From the NCBI GenBank assembly GCA_028865545.1, contig JAGWJY010000035.1, forward strand, positions 1 through 34,299: 34,299 nucleotides of DNA, given 5' to 3'. Made by a program: the position numbers and the translations under genes. The notes below the pieces were generated by a model, which saw nothing but the letters and a program-made list of their open reading frames with translations, made no database searches and was not told the origin of the DNA. Below, one piece after another: positions 26,944-34,299 of the stretch. Source of the DNA: Alphaproteobacteria bacterium (GTDB taxonomy: Bacteria; Pseudomonadota; Alphaproteobacteria; Micropepsales; Micropepsaceae). How positions within the stretch are numbered: position 1 is the stretch's first letter; the number at the start of each line of letters is the position of its first letter.

Positions 26944-27342
26944 ATGACCGACAAAATCGCGTTCGACCTTGTTTCGCCCGAGCGGCTGCTTCTCTCAGAA
27001 GAAGCCGAAATGGTGACCGTTCCCGGTACCGAAGGTGACATGGGGGTGATGGCCGGGCATATGCCGTTGATTTCCACGCTACGCCAAGGCGTCATCGACG
27101 TGAAAGGTGGAACCAACGGCGACGAGCGATTCTATGTCATTGGTGGTTTTGTAGAGATATCTCCCAACAAGCTGACCGTCCTTGCCGAGGAGGCCGTGCC
27201 TGTCGCCGAGCTTGATGCCGCTGCGCTTGACCAGAGGATCAAAAGTGCCGAGGAGGACCTAAGCCTCGCGAAGAGCGACAGTGAGCGGGCCAAAGCCCAG
27301 GAGACCCTCGATTACGTCAGGGGTTTGCGGTCGGCGCTTTAG
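26944..27342 (+). CDS. atpC: F1 ATP synthase epsilon subunit
   Basis: Epsilon sits on the central stalk and can brake ATP hydrolysis. The 132-residue protein has the N-terminal beta barrel (F-D-L-V-S-P-E-R-L-L-L-S, V-P-G-T-E-G-D-M-G-V-M-A-G-H-M-P) and a C-terminal helical pair (A-L-D-Q-R-I-K-S-A-E-E-D). It starts 3 bp after atpD and is the last gene of the F1 set. Confidence 0.97.
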   Translation: MTDKIAFDLVSPERLLLSEEAEMVTVPGTEGDMGVMAGHMPLISTLRQGVIDVKGGTNGDERFYVIGGFVEISPNKLTVLAEEAVPVAELDAAALDQRIKSAEEDLSLAKSDSERAKAQETLDYVRGLRSAL

Positions 27343-27346
27343 CCTT

Positions 27347-27371
27347 TAAGCCATGTTTTAACACGGCCTTA
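27347..27371 (+). terminator. Weak bulged hairpin after atpC
   Basis: TAAGCC (27347-27352) can pair with GGCCTTA (27365-27371) with one bulged base, and the inner bases extend the stem imperfectly. TTCCTTCCTTCC follows. This is a plausible but weak end for the atp transcript. Confidence 0.3.
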
Positions 27372-27439
27372 TTCCTTCCTTCCGCCACCATTTGATATAA
27401 GCTCTCAGTTGCACTGCAACAGGAGGGCTAATCCGGCTG

Positions 27440-28309
27440 ATGCCTGACGGTAAGGTTTACAAGCAAGGTTGGAGCCCAGATGACGTCGGCTGGGAGAAGT
27501 TTGACGCGTCAAAAGTAGAGCCATGGATGCTGGCCGCCATCAAAGCAGCAGCGCTGGTGGAGTTCAATGCACCTGACTATGTCACGTACCTCAAGCGCAT
27601 CTTTAAGGATGCAGGAGAGGAAACCATCGCATCCATCGAAGAATGGGGCCGCGAGGAAAGTCAGCATGGCCAGTCGTTGGGTCGATGGGCCGAAATGGCC
27701 GATCCCGGTTTCAAGCTAGATGAAACATTTGCGCGCTTTCACCGCGGATACCGCCCGGCGCATTTCGCAAGCGCCGACGAAATATCGGTGCGCGGCTCTC
27801 GTCGTGGTGAGATGATTGCACGCTGCGTCGTCGAAAGCGGGACCTCTTCCTATTACTCTGCGATCAAGGACGCCGCGAACGAGCCAGTTCTCAAAGAAAT
27901 TGCCGGCCGGATCGCCGCCGACGAGTTCCGTCACTACAGACTGTTTTTCGAGACACTTCAAAAACAAGACGAGCCAGACCTCCCCTTCTGGAAGAGGTTG
28001 TTGGTTGCCGTGGGGCGTATCACCGAGTCCGATGATGATGAACTGGCGTACGCCTATTACTGCGCCACCGTTCCTGCCGATCAGGAGGCAAGCACGCCTT
28101 ATAATCGCGCAGAAATAGCGAAAGCCGCCTACAACACGAGCCTGCGCATCTACCGTCGGCGCCACATCCGGAAGCTGACACAGATGGTGGCAAGAGCTGT
28201 CGGCGTTAATCCCCAGGGAGCATTGACACGATTGGCCGAGGCGCTTCTGTGGCGCATGCTCAGAGTGCGAGCCGGATTTTTAGGAGTGACTGCCGACACG
28301 ACTGCTTAA
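27440..28309 (+). CDS. Ferritin-like diiron protein of unknown function
   Basis: I do not recognise a named function. The 289 residues contain a four-helix ferritin-like core with a full set of diiron ligands: E41, E73-x2-H76, E132 and E162-x2-H165. This two E-x2-H pattern is that of diiron oxidases and acyl-ACP desaturase or rubrerythrin-like proteins. No cysteine-pair rubredoxin domain is present. The C-terminal third (from about residue 215) is basic and helical (R-I-Y-R-R-R-H-I-R-K) and could contact a membrane or nucleic acid. It starts 97 bp after atpC, with GGAGGG about 13 bases before the ATG. It could be an oxidase, an iron store or a peroxide sink. Confidence 0.82.
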   Translation: MPDGKVYKQGWSPDDVGWEKFDASKVEPWMLAAIKAAALVEFNAPDYVTYLKRIFKDAGEETIASIEEWGREESQHGQSLGRWAEMADPGFKLDETFARFHRGYRPAHFASADEISVRGSRRGEMIARCVVESGTSSYYSAIKDAANEPVLKEIAGRIAADEFRHYRLFFETLQKQDEPDLPFWKRLLVAVGRITESDDDELAYAYYCATVPADQEASTPYNRAEIAKAAYNTSLRIYRRRHIRKLTQMVARAVGVNPQGALTRLAEALLWRMLRVRAGFLGVTADTTA

Positions 28310-28328
28310 TCTTGAAATGGGGGCTATC

Positions 28329-28706
28329 ATGAACAAGCGGGTTCGTAGCATCGCATTCGGAATGACCACGCTCTTCGGTTTGGCACTGGTCGCGCCGGCC
28401 GCAGCGCAAAGCGATTGGACGCAGTATTTCGACTACCAAGGCATAACATTCTATTATGCGCCGAGCACGGTTACACATAATGGCGGCATGACCACGGCAA
28501 AGTGGCACGACTCTAACCATCCCGAAATCGTGTTCCTCGTGCAGATCGATTGTTCTGCGCGCACAATCCAGAGCATGTCCGTGGACAAATACGATCCTCA
28601 ATCGGGGGCATTTCTCGGCTCCGTAGATCTGACCGGTCAATCCGCGCCCGAGCAAATTGGGGCCGATTACACGATGGCTGCGCATCTCGCCCAAGTGACC
28701 TGTTAG
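28329..28706 (+). CDS. Small exported protein, surface-adhesin-E-like
   Basis: The product is 125 residues with a signal peptide (cleavage after A-P-A-A-A-Q, about residue 27). The mature part has a W-x-x-Y start, I-T-F-Y-Y-A-P-S-T-V, then V-Q-I-D-C and a terminal V-T-C. The Y-Y-x-P-S-x-V/I strand, the mid-chain D-C and the last-residue Cys recall the surface-adhesin protein E family of small secreted proteins, where the two Cys form a disulphide. This is a by-eye match. I prefer the ATG at 28329, after GGGGG, over one four codons earlier. It follows the diiron protein gene by 19 bp, so the two may share a transcript. Confidence 0.7.
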   Translation: MNKRVRSIAFGMTTLFGLALVAPAAAQSDWTQYFDYQGITFYYAPSTVTHNGGMTTAKWHDSNHPEIVFLVQIDCSARTIQSMSVDKYDPQSGAFLGSVDLTGQSAPEQIGADYTMAAHLAQVTC

Positions 28707-28805
28707 CTCTGTTACTCGACGTACGACAGATGTGAACGCGCGCCATATGCCCTGTCAGAAGTAACGTGCCCTACTATGAGTTAGTATTCGATTTTATAGG
28801 TTGAT

Positions 28806-28818
28806 TTATAAATTATAA
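28806..28818. promoter_or_regulatory. AT palindrome upstream of yeiH, possible LysR site
   Basis: TTATAA, one base, TTATAA forms a symmetric 13-base site inside a very A+T-rich stretch (about 28775-28840). It fits a T-N11-A LysR box, and a LysR gene follows yeiH. It could equally be just a promoter -10 region. Confidence 0.35.
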
Positions 28819-28882
28819 TGAATTGGATCGATTGAAAGATTGATGCCAAGGTCCGGCTCGCCTGCCAAATTGGAGCCGAGCC

Positions 28883-29950
28883 GTGAGCACAATCGCCCCA
28901 GAGACTGATCCACCTGTACCCGCAGCACCGGCGGCGGTCCGGCTGCACGGCGGCCGGGCGGGATGGGCGGGCGCAATCGTCCCCGGCGTGCTCCTGACAT
29001 CGGCTATCGCAGGCGCGTCGTTCGCGCTGCGACAGATACCGGGGGTCTCACTGTTCAGCCCGATGATCCTGGCGATCGTCATTGGCATCGCCTTTCACAA
29101 TCTTGTCGGCACGCCGGCCCGCGCCAAGGCGGGGGTAACCTTCTCGCTGCGCAGGATACTGCGTTTCGCCATCATTCTATTGGGCCTGCAATTGACCGCC
29201 GAACAGGTAATCGAGGTCGGTGCAACCGGCGTTTTCGTGATTTTGCTCACGCTCACCGGCACGTTTGTTTTTACCAAATGGCTCGGCCGCATGCTCGGTG
29301 TCGAGCGGAAGCTCGCCGAGCTGATCGCCGCCGGCACATCCATCTGCGGCGCGTCGGCTGTCATTGCGACCAATACCGTGACAGACGCACCGGACGAAGA
29401 CGTCGCCTATGCCGTCGCCTGTGTCACCGTATTCGGCTCCATCGCCATGTTCTGTTATCCGCTGCTGGAAGGGCTTCTGCACCTCCCGCCGCATGCCTAC
29501 GGTCTGTGGGCCGGATCGTCGATCCATGAGATCGCGCAAGTCGTCGCGGCGGCCTATCAGGACGGCAAACAGGCCGGTGACTTCGCGACAATCGCCAAGC
29601 TGTCCCGCGTAATGATGCTGGCGCCGGTGGTGATCTCGCTCGGCCTGATGAGCCGCAATCAGCCGCACAAGAGCGGCCACCACCGGGCAAAACCGGTACC
29701 GATGCCGTGGTTCGTGCTTGGTTTCATCGCCCTGGTCGGCGTCAACAGCGTGGTCGCCATCCCCACGGAGACCAAGGGCGTGATTGTCGCGGCGACCACG
29801 TTCCTGCTCTCGGTCGCATTGGCGGCGATGGGGCTCGAGACCGACATCCGCAAGCTGCATGCGAAGGGTATACGGCCACTCTTTCTTGGGCTTGGCGCCT
29901 TTCTTTTCATCGCGGGATTCAGTCTGATGTTGGTCAGGATGACCACATGA
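28883..29950 (+). CDS. YeiH-family putative sulfate exporter
   Basis: The 355-residue membrane protein has about ten hydrophobic segments. It carries the family stretches [28 protein letters not shown] and [15 protein letters not shown], which mark the YeiH/UPF0324 family, annotated as putative sulfate exporters and linked to taurine or sulfonate metabolism in some species. The first 25 residues are a Pro/Ala-rich cytoplasmic tail. It starts with GTG at 28883, with GGAG seven bases upstream. A LysR regulator follows 10 bp downstream, as with E. coli yeiH/yeiE, but here both genes point the same way. Confidence 0.9.
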   Translation: MSTIAPETDPPVPAAPAAVRLHGGRAGWAGAIVPGVLLTSAIAGASFALRQIPGVSLFSPMILAIVIGIAFHNLVGTPARAKAGVTFSLRRILRFAIILLGLQLTAEQVIEVGATGVFVILLTLTGTFVFTKWLGRMLGVERKLAELIAAGTSICGASAVIATNTVTDAPDEDVAYAVACVTVFGSIAMFCYPLLEGLLHLPPHAYGLWAGSSIHEIAQVVAAAYQDGKQAGDFATIAKLSRVMMLAPVVISLGLMSRNQPHKSGHHRAKPVPMPWFVLGFIALVGVNSVVAIPTETKGVIVAATTFLLSVALAAMGLETDIRKLHAKGIRPLFLGLGAFLFIAGFSLMLVRMTT

Positions 29951-29960
29951 CTCGATCGCG

Positions 29961-30878
29961 ATGACGCTGGAGCAGCTTCGCATTTTCGTAGCGGTGGCCG
30001 AGCGCGAGCATGTAACGCGAGCGGCACGTGACCTCCATCTGACGCAGTCTGCGACGAGCGCGGCGGTTGCCGCGCTCGAGGCCCGTCATGCCGCCAAACT
30101 GTTCAACCGCATCGGCCGCCGGATCGAACTGACCCCCACCGGCCGGCTGTTCCTCAACGAGGCGCGCGCGGTGCTTGCGAGAGCCGCGGTTGCCGAGACG
30201 GTTCTCGCCGATCTTGGCGGCCTCAAGCGCGGCTCCCTGGCGCTCGCCGCGAGCCAGACCGTCGGCAATTACTGGCTGCCTCCTCTGATGCATCGCTTTC
30301 GCGCGACCTACCCGGGTATTTCGCTCAACTTGACCATCGGCAACACGGAAACCGTTGCGGCGATGGTTCGCGACGGCGTCGCCGACTTTGGCTTCGTCGA
30401 GGCGGCCGTCGAGGAAGCGGCATTGTCGCTTACGCCCGTGGCGCAGGACGAACTGGTGCTGGTGACCAGCTCGGTGCTCGCACCGGCGAAGAGGCGAAGC
30501 CTGCGACCCGTCGACCTCAAGGCCCTGCGATGGGTATCTCGCGAGAAGGGGTCGGGAACGCGCGCTATCTTCGAAGCCGCGATGGCCGGGCTGGGCATCG
30601 CCCTCGCGGAGATCGACATCGTGCTGGAACTGCCGTCGAACGAGGCGGTCCGGGCGGCGGTGCTGGACGGGGCCGGCGCGGCGCTGCTGTCGCAGCTGGT
30701 CGTCGCGGTACCGCTCAAGGCCGGCTCGCTGGTGGCGCTCAATTTCGCCGTGCCGCAGCGGCAGTTCTTTTTGCTCCGGCACAAAGAGCGCTATGAGAGC
30801 GAAGCCGCGCGCGAGTTCCACCGCCTTATCGGCACCCGCCAGCCCGACAAGCACCGCCTTCGCGGCCGGCGGCGCTAG
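29961..30878 (+). CDS. LysR-family regulator, YeiE/CysB-like
   Basis: This 305-residue regulator has a winged helix-turn-helix at residues 2-60 ([12 protein letters not shown], then [20 protein letters not shown]) and a two-part effector-binding domain from about residue 88. The [13 protein letters not shown] and [10 protein letters not shown] motifs place it near the YeiE/CbbR/selenium-associated branch. Ligands in this branch are often sulfur compounds or sulfite. It probably controls yeiH, 10 bp upstream, and itself. The 3' end overlaps sdhB by 4 bp (convergent). Confidence 0.9.
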   Translation: MTLEQLRIFVAVAEREHVTRAARDLHLTQSATSAAVAALEARHAAKLFNRIGRRIELTPTGRLFLNEARAVLARAAVAETVLADLGGLKRGSLALAASQTVGNYWLPPLMHRFRATYPGISLNLTIGNTETVAAMVRDGVADFGFVEAAVEEAALSLTPVAQDELVLVTSSVLAPAKRRSLRPVDLKALRWVSREKGSGTRAIFEAAMAGLGIALAEIDIVLELPSNEAVRAAVLDGAGAALLSQLVVAVPLKAGSLVALNFAVPQRQFFLLRHKERYESEAAREFHRLIGTRQPDKHRLRGRRR

Positions 30879-31669
30879 ACGCTGCGCTTGACCATCATCT
30901 GCTTGATCTCGCCGATGGCCTTGGCGGGGTTCAGACCCTTCGGGCAGGTGTTGGCGCAGTTCATGATCGTGTGGCAGCGATAGAGGCGGAACGGGTCTTC
31001 CAGATTGTCCAGGCGTTCGCCGGTCATTTCGTCGCGGCTGTCGGCCAGCCAGCGATAGGACTGCAGCAGCGCCGCGGGGCCGAGATAGCGATCGGAGTTC
31101 CACCAATAGCTCGGGCACGAGGTCGAGCAGCAGGCGCACAGGATGCACTCGTAAAGCCCGTCCAGCTTGGCGCGGTCCTCCGGCGACTGTTTCCACTCGG
31201 TCTCCGGCGGCGGCGTCTTGGTCTGCAGATAGGGGCCGATGGAGGCGTATTGCGCGTAGAAGTGCGTCATGTCCGGCACCAGGTCCTTCACCACCGGCAT
31301 ATGCGGCAGCGGATAGACGGTCACGGGCCCCGATACATCGGTGATCGACTTGGTGCAGGCCAGCGTGTTGCCGCCGGCAATATTCATGGCGCAGGAGCCG
31401 CAGACGCCTTCACGGCAGGAACGGCGGAAGGTCAGCGTCGGATCGATCTCGTTCTTGATCTTGATGAGCGCGTCCAGAACCATCGGACCGCAGCTGTTCA
31501 GATCGACCTCATAGGTGTCGATGCGCGGGTTTCCGCCTTCAACCGGATCGTAACGATAGACTCGGAACTCTTTGGTTCTTTTGGCTTTTTTGCCGTTTGC
31601 CGCCTTAGGCCCTTCCCACGTCTTGCCCTTCTTGGGTTTGCTGCCTTTGGGCAATGTGAACTGGACCAT
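30875..31669 (-). CDS. sdhB: Succinate dehydrogenase iron-sulfur subunit
   Basis: SdhB carries electrons from the flavoprotein SdhA to quinone in complex II. The 264 residues have an N-terminal 2Fe-2S ferredoxin domain (C85, C90, C93, C105) and a C-terminal part with C175-x2-C178-x2-C181-x3-C185 and C232-x5-C238-x3-C242 for the 4Fe-4S and 3Fe-4S clusters. The lysine-rich first 35 residues are typical of alphaproteobacterial SdhB. No sdhA, sdhC or sdhD is next to it. Instead it follows kbl on the same strand after 68 bp, with the LysR gene convergent on the other side. Confidence 0.97.
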   Translation of the reverse strand: MVQFTLPKGSKPKKGKTWEGPKAANGKKAKRTKEFRVYRYDPVEGGNPRIDTYEVDLNSCGPMVLDALIKIKNEIDPTLTFRRSCREGVCGSCAMNIAGGNTLACTKSITDVSGPVTVYPLPHMPVVKDLVPDMTHFYAQYASIGPYLQTKTPPPETEWKQSPEDRAKLDGLYECILCACCSTSCPSYWWNSDRYLGPAALLQSYRWLADSRDEMTGERLDNLEDPFRLYRCHTIMNCANTCPKGLNPAKAIGEIKQMMVKRSV

Positions 31670-31737
31670 GGGGGGTGCAAGCTCCGGTTATTCGAGGCAT
31701 CGTGCTTAGCAAAGTGCGCCCTGCCCCGCAACGCGCT

Positions 31738-32928
31738 TCAGATCACACCAAGCTTCCTGCCGACCTTCTCGAAGGTCGAAAGTGCGAAATCGATTTGCGA
31801 ATCGGTGAGCGCAGCGCACATCTGGATACGCAGGCGGGCCGTGCCCTCCGGCACCACGGGGTAGCCGAAGCCGGTGATGAAGATACCCTCCGCGAGCAAC
31901 GCCTGACTCATGCGGATGGCGAAGGCCGTATCGCCGACGATGATCGGCACGATCGCCGACTCGCCTTCCAACGGCTTGAAGCCGCGCGCCTTCAGCCCGT
32001 CGCGCATTTTCCGCGTGATCGCATGCAGGCGTTCGACCCGGCCCGGCTCGCGTTCCAGAATCTCGATCGCCTTGCCGGCGCTGGCCGCAATGGTGGCGGG
32101 CAACGCATTGGAGAACAGCTGCGGGCGCGAGACCTGCTGGAGATAGTCGACCAGTGTTTTCGATCCCGCGACATAGCCGCCGGCCGCGCCGCCCAGCGCC
32201 TTGCCGAGCGTGCCGGTGATGATGTCGATCTGCCCTTCAACGCCGAAATGCTCCGCCGTGCCGCGCCCGTGCTTGCCCATCACGCCGGTACCGTGGGAGT
32301 CGTCGAGGATGATCGAAGCTCCGAACTGACGCGCCAAGGCGATGATGTCCGGCAGCTTCGCGATGTCGCCTTCCATGCTGAAGACGCCGTCGGTCACCAC
32401 AAAGACGCGCCGTGCGCCTTTCACTTCGGCGAGCTTGGCTTCCAGATCCTTCATATCGGAATGCTTGTAGACCAGCCGCTTGGCCTTGGCGCCGCGGCAG
32501 CCGTCGATCAGCGAGGCATGGTTGAGTTCGTCTGACACCAGCGCGTCGTCCGGACCGGCGACGGCCGGGATCAATCCCGTATTCGCTGTCCAGCACGAGA
32601 CATAGGTCAGTGCGCTTTGCGTATGAGACAGCCGCGCAATCGCCTTTTCGATCTGTTCGTGGACAGAGAAGGTGCCGCAGATGAAGCGCACCGACGCGGT
32701 GCCGGCGCCGTAGTCGTCCAGCGCCTTCTTGCCCGCGGCGATAACCTCAGGATGGTCCGCCAGGCCAAGATAGTTGTTGGAGGACAGCACCAGCACGCGG
32801 CCGCTTTTCTCGGCCATGGTCACTTCGGTGTCCATCGGACCGGTGATGTGGCGGAAACTCTTCAGCGTTCCCGCCTTCTCCATCGCCGAAAGGTCGGTCT
32901 GCAGCGACCGGTCGAGCGCTTCCGTCAT
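31738..32928 (-). CDS. kbl: Glycine C-acetyltransferase (2-amino-3-ketobutyrate CoA ligase)
   Basis: The enzyme splits 2-amino-3-oxobutyrate with CoA to glycine and acetyl-CoA, the second step of threonine breakdown. The 396-residue PLP enzyme has L-S-S-N-N-Y-L-G-L at 48-56, [11 protein letters not shown] (76-86), D-D-S-H-G-T-G and the Schiff-base lysine K243 in [10 protein letters not shown]. The ATG at 32928 overlaps the tdh stop by 4 bp (ATGA). A longer upstream frame runs inside tdh and is not used. Confidence 0.97.
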   Translation of the reverse strand: MTEALDRSLQTDLSAMEKAGTLKSFRHITGPMDTEVTMAEKSGRVLVLSSNNYLGLADHPEVIAAGKKALDDYGAGTASVRFICGTFSVHEQIEKAIARLSHTQSALTYVSCWTANTGLIPAVAGPDDALVSDELNHASLIDGCRGAKAKRLVYKHSDMKDLEAKLAEVKGARRVFVVTDGVFSMEGDIAKLPDIIALARQFGASIILDDSHGTGVMGKHGRGTAEHFGVEGQIDIITGTLGKALGGAAGGYVAGSKTLVDYLQQVSRPQLFSNALPATIAASAGKAIEILEREPGRVERLHAITRKMRDGLKARGFKPLEGESAIVPIIVGDTAFAIRMSQALLAEGIFITGFGYPVVPEGTARLRIQMCAALTDSQIDFALSTFEKVGRKLGVI

Positions 32929-33956
32929 AATTCGCTCCAGTCCAGCACGACTTTTCCGGAATGCCCCGAACGCATGACGTCGAAGCCTTTCTGGAATTCC
33001 TTGTAGGAGAAGCGGTGGGTGATGACCGGCGCGATATCCATGCCGCTCTGGATCATCGAGGTCAGCTTGTACCAAGTCTCGCCGAACATGCGGCCATAGA
33101 TGCCGCGGATCGTCAGACCTTTGAAGACCACCGTGTTCCAGTCGATGCCCGTCGCTTCCGGCTGGATGCCGAGCATGGCGATCTTGCCGCCATGCGCCAT
33201 GGTGTCGATCATCTGCTGGAAGCCGGCCGGATTGCCCGACATCTCCAGGCCGACGTCGAAGCCCTCGGTCATGCCCAGCTTCTTCATGACGTCCCGAAGA
33301 TCCTGGTTCTTCACGTTCACCGCGGCCGTGGCGCCCATCTTCTCGGCGAGGCTGAGGCGGTAATCGTTGACGTCGGTAACCACCACGTAGCGCGCGCCGG
33401 CTTTCAGCGCCATCGGCACGGCCGACACGCCGATCGGCCCCGCGCCGGTGATCAGCACATCCTCACCGACAAGGTCGAACGACAGCGCGGTGTGTGCGGC
33501 GTTTCCCAGCGGATCGTAGATGGCATAAAGCTCCATCGGAATCTTCGCGTCGCAATTCCAAATGTTCATCGCGGGCACGCAGACCAGCTCGGCGAAAGCG
33601 CCGTTGCGGTTGACGCCGACGCCCAGCGTGTTGGCGCAAAGGTGGCGGCGGCCCGCCAGACAATTGCGGCAGTTGCCGCAGACGATATGTCCTTCGGCGC
33701 TGACCAGATCGCCAACCTTGTGGCTCTGCACGTTGCTACCGACGGCGACGATGCGGCCGACGAATTCATGGCCGATGACGGTGCCCGGTTTGATGGTCTT
33801 CTGCGCCCAGGCATCCCAGTTGTAGATGTGAACATCGGTGCCGCAGATGCCGGTCTTCAGCACCTTGATCAGCACGTCATCGATGCCGTAGGCCGGTTCC
33901 GGCACGTCTTCCAACCAGATGCCTTCGGCCGTCTTGGACTTCACCAGTGCCTTCAT
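32925..33956 (-). CDS. tdh: L-threonine 3-dehydrogenase
   Basis: This zinc-dependent alcohol-dehydrogenase-type enzyme oxidises L-threonine to 2-amino-3-oxobutyrate with NAD+. The 343 residues show catalytic zinc ligands C38, H63 and E64, structural zinc cysteines C93, C96, C99 and C107, and a Rossmann motif G-A-G-P-I-G-V (about 179-185). The start [15 protein letters not shown] matches the family; a longer in-frame start at 34121 adds 55 unrelated residues. tdh-kbl is a standard two-gene threonine catabolism operon. Confidence 0.97.
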   Translation of the reverse strand: MKALVKSKTAEGIWLEDVPEPAYGIDDVLIKVLKTGICGTDVHIYNWDAWAQKTIKPGTVIGHEFVGRIVAVGSNVQSHKVGDLVSAEGHIVCGNCRNCLAGRRHLCANTLGVGVNRNGAFAELVCVPAMNIWNCDAKIPMELYAIYDPLGNAAHTALSFDLVGEDVLITGAGPIGVSAVPMALKAGARYVVVTDVNDYRLSLAEKMGATAAVNVKNQDLRDVMKKLGMTEGFDVGLEMSGNPAGFQQMIDTMAHGGKIAMLGIQPEATGIDWNTVVFKGLTIRGIYGRMFGETWYKLTSMIQSGMDIAPVITHRFSYKEFQKGFDVMRSGHSGKVVLDWSEL

Positions 33957-34299
33957 CGCCGTCCTCAGTGTTGTGCAGAAAGGGAAATCCCCAGGGAGAA
34001 ACCAGCAGTACCTGCCGCAAGCGCCTCGCAATAGTCCCGCCTTTAACCGTTCGCAAGAAGCACCTTGCCCCAACCACGCGCTCGCCTTTGCCGACGCACG
34101 ATCTTTTCGCAAAACCGCCATTCACATTTCAGGATCATGCGTGCAGGCGCGCGAAAGACTTCCGCAGCGCGCGAGCGCTCGGAGGTTTGCGTCTCCCCTC
34201 GCTTTTCCCAAACGAGGGGCGGTGCGGGACGCCACGAGGGGCGTGCGCACGGTACTTCTCTCGTCCGCGCCTTGTGAGCCACGGACACGACTGGGCCAC
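33957..34299. other. Gene-free 343-base stretch upstream of tdh
   Basis: No gene I can support. The tdh promoter should lie in the first 150 bases. A CCCCTCG/CGAGGGG inverted repeat (34195-34219, 11-base loop) and a second ACGAGGGG copy at 34234-34241 are the only structures I see. An 81-codon minus-strand frame crosses it but is very Arg/Pro-rich and looks like chance. Confidence 0.5.
34195..34219. repeat. 7 bp inverted repeat at the window end
   Basis: CCCCTCG (34195-34201) and CGAGGGG (34213-34219) flank CTTTTCCCAAA. The arm sequence ACGAGGGG recurs 22 bases later. There is no T-run on either strand. The purpose is unknown. Confidence 0.4.

Noticed and set aside
29934..31196. 420-codon minus-strand open frame across lysR and the end of sdhB
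   Set aside because: Antisense or out of frame to genes with clear motifs, and its composition is Arg/Gly-rich with no recognisable domain.
32961..34034. 357-codon plus-strand open frame opposite tdh
   Set aside because: Shadow of tdh. The His/Asp-rich repeats reflect reversed codons and no motif is present.
34043..34288. 81-codon minus-strand open frame at the window end
   Set aside because: Arg/Pro-rich, no ribosome site, and it overlaps the tdh upstream region; no family resemblance.

Overview
The window comes from a high-GC alphaproteobacterium. I cannot fix the order from sequence alone. The reasons are the helicase - S4 protein - seven-iron ferredoxin - CarD gene order, an F1-only atpHAG..DC cluster with no F0 genes beside it, the small Usg protein, an SdhB with a lysine-rich N-terminal extension, and alphaproteobacterial-looking TsaC, PyrC and YgfZ proteins. 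It reads as ordinary chromosome: dense housekeeping genes, many 1-4 bp start/stop overlaps, and no transposase, integrase, phage gene, tRNA, rRNA or CRISPR array that I could recognise.

Layout. 1-2067 (+): the C-terminal part of a helicase-like protein, an Hsp15-like S4 RNA-binding protein and FdxA. 2068-2388 is an untranslated stretch with a hairpin, followed by carD and a clear rho-independent terminator. 3006-4969 (-): an SDR oxidoreductase, a secreted SNase-fold protein whose catalytic residues look lost, and a small two-CxxC membrane protein. 5152-6914 (+): a YceI - cytochrome b561 - YceI set. 6946-10063 (+): TsaC/Sua5, an FAD-linked 2-hydroxyacid dehydrogenase and a second SDR, all translationally coupled. 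10069-15038 (-): a GH17-GT2 membrane glucan synthase, a secreted FKBP isomerase, an unknown 131-residue protein and a 417-residue protein whose N-terminus looks like a proteasome/HslV active site. 15248-21801: a LysE-type exporter, Usg, dihydroorotase, YgfZ, a VOC protein with a histone-H1-like tail, 3-methyladenine glycosylase I, QueF, a periplasmic peroxiredoxin and signal peptidase I.

21980-27342 (+) is the F1 ATP synthase cluster atpH-A-G-[ohr]-D-C. An organic hydroperoxide reductase gene sits between the gamma and beta subunit genes. It is followed by a diiron ferritin-like protein and a small secreted protein. 28883-30878 (+): a YeiH-family exporter and its likely LysR regulator. 30875-33956 (-): tdh and kbl (threonine to glycine plus acetyl-CoA), then sdhB without sdhA, C or D. 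33957-34299 holds no gene I can support.

The most interesting item is the 417-residue protein at 13785-15038. If the initiator Met is removed it would start with Thr. It has Asp at mature position 17, as in proteasome beta subunits and HslV, and a K-L-Y motif followed by a G-x-A-D loop as in that fold. I read it as a large, uncharacterised Ntn-hydrolase, one base from a small partner of unknown function.
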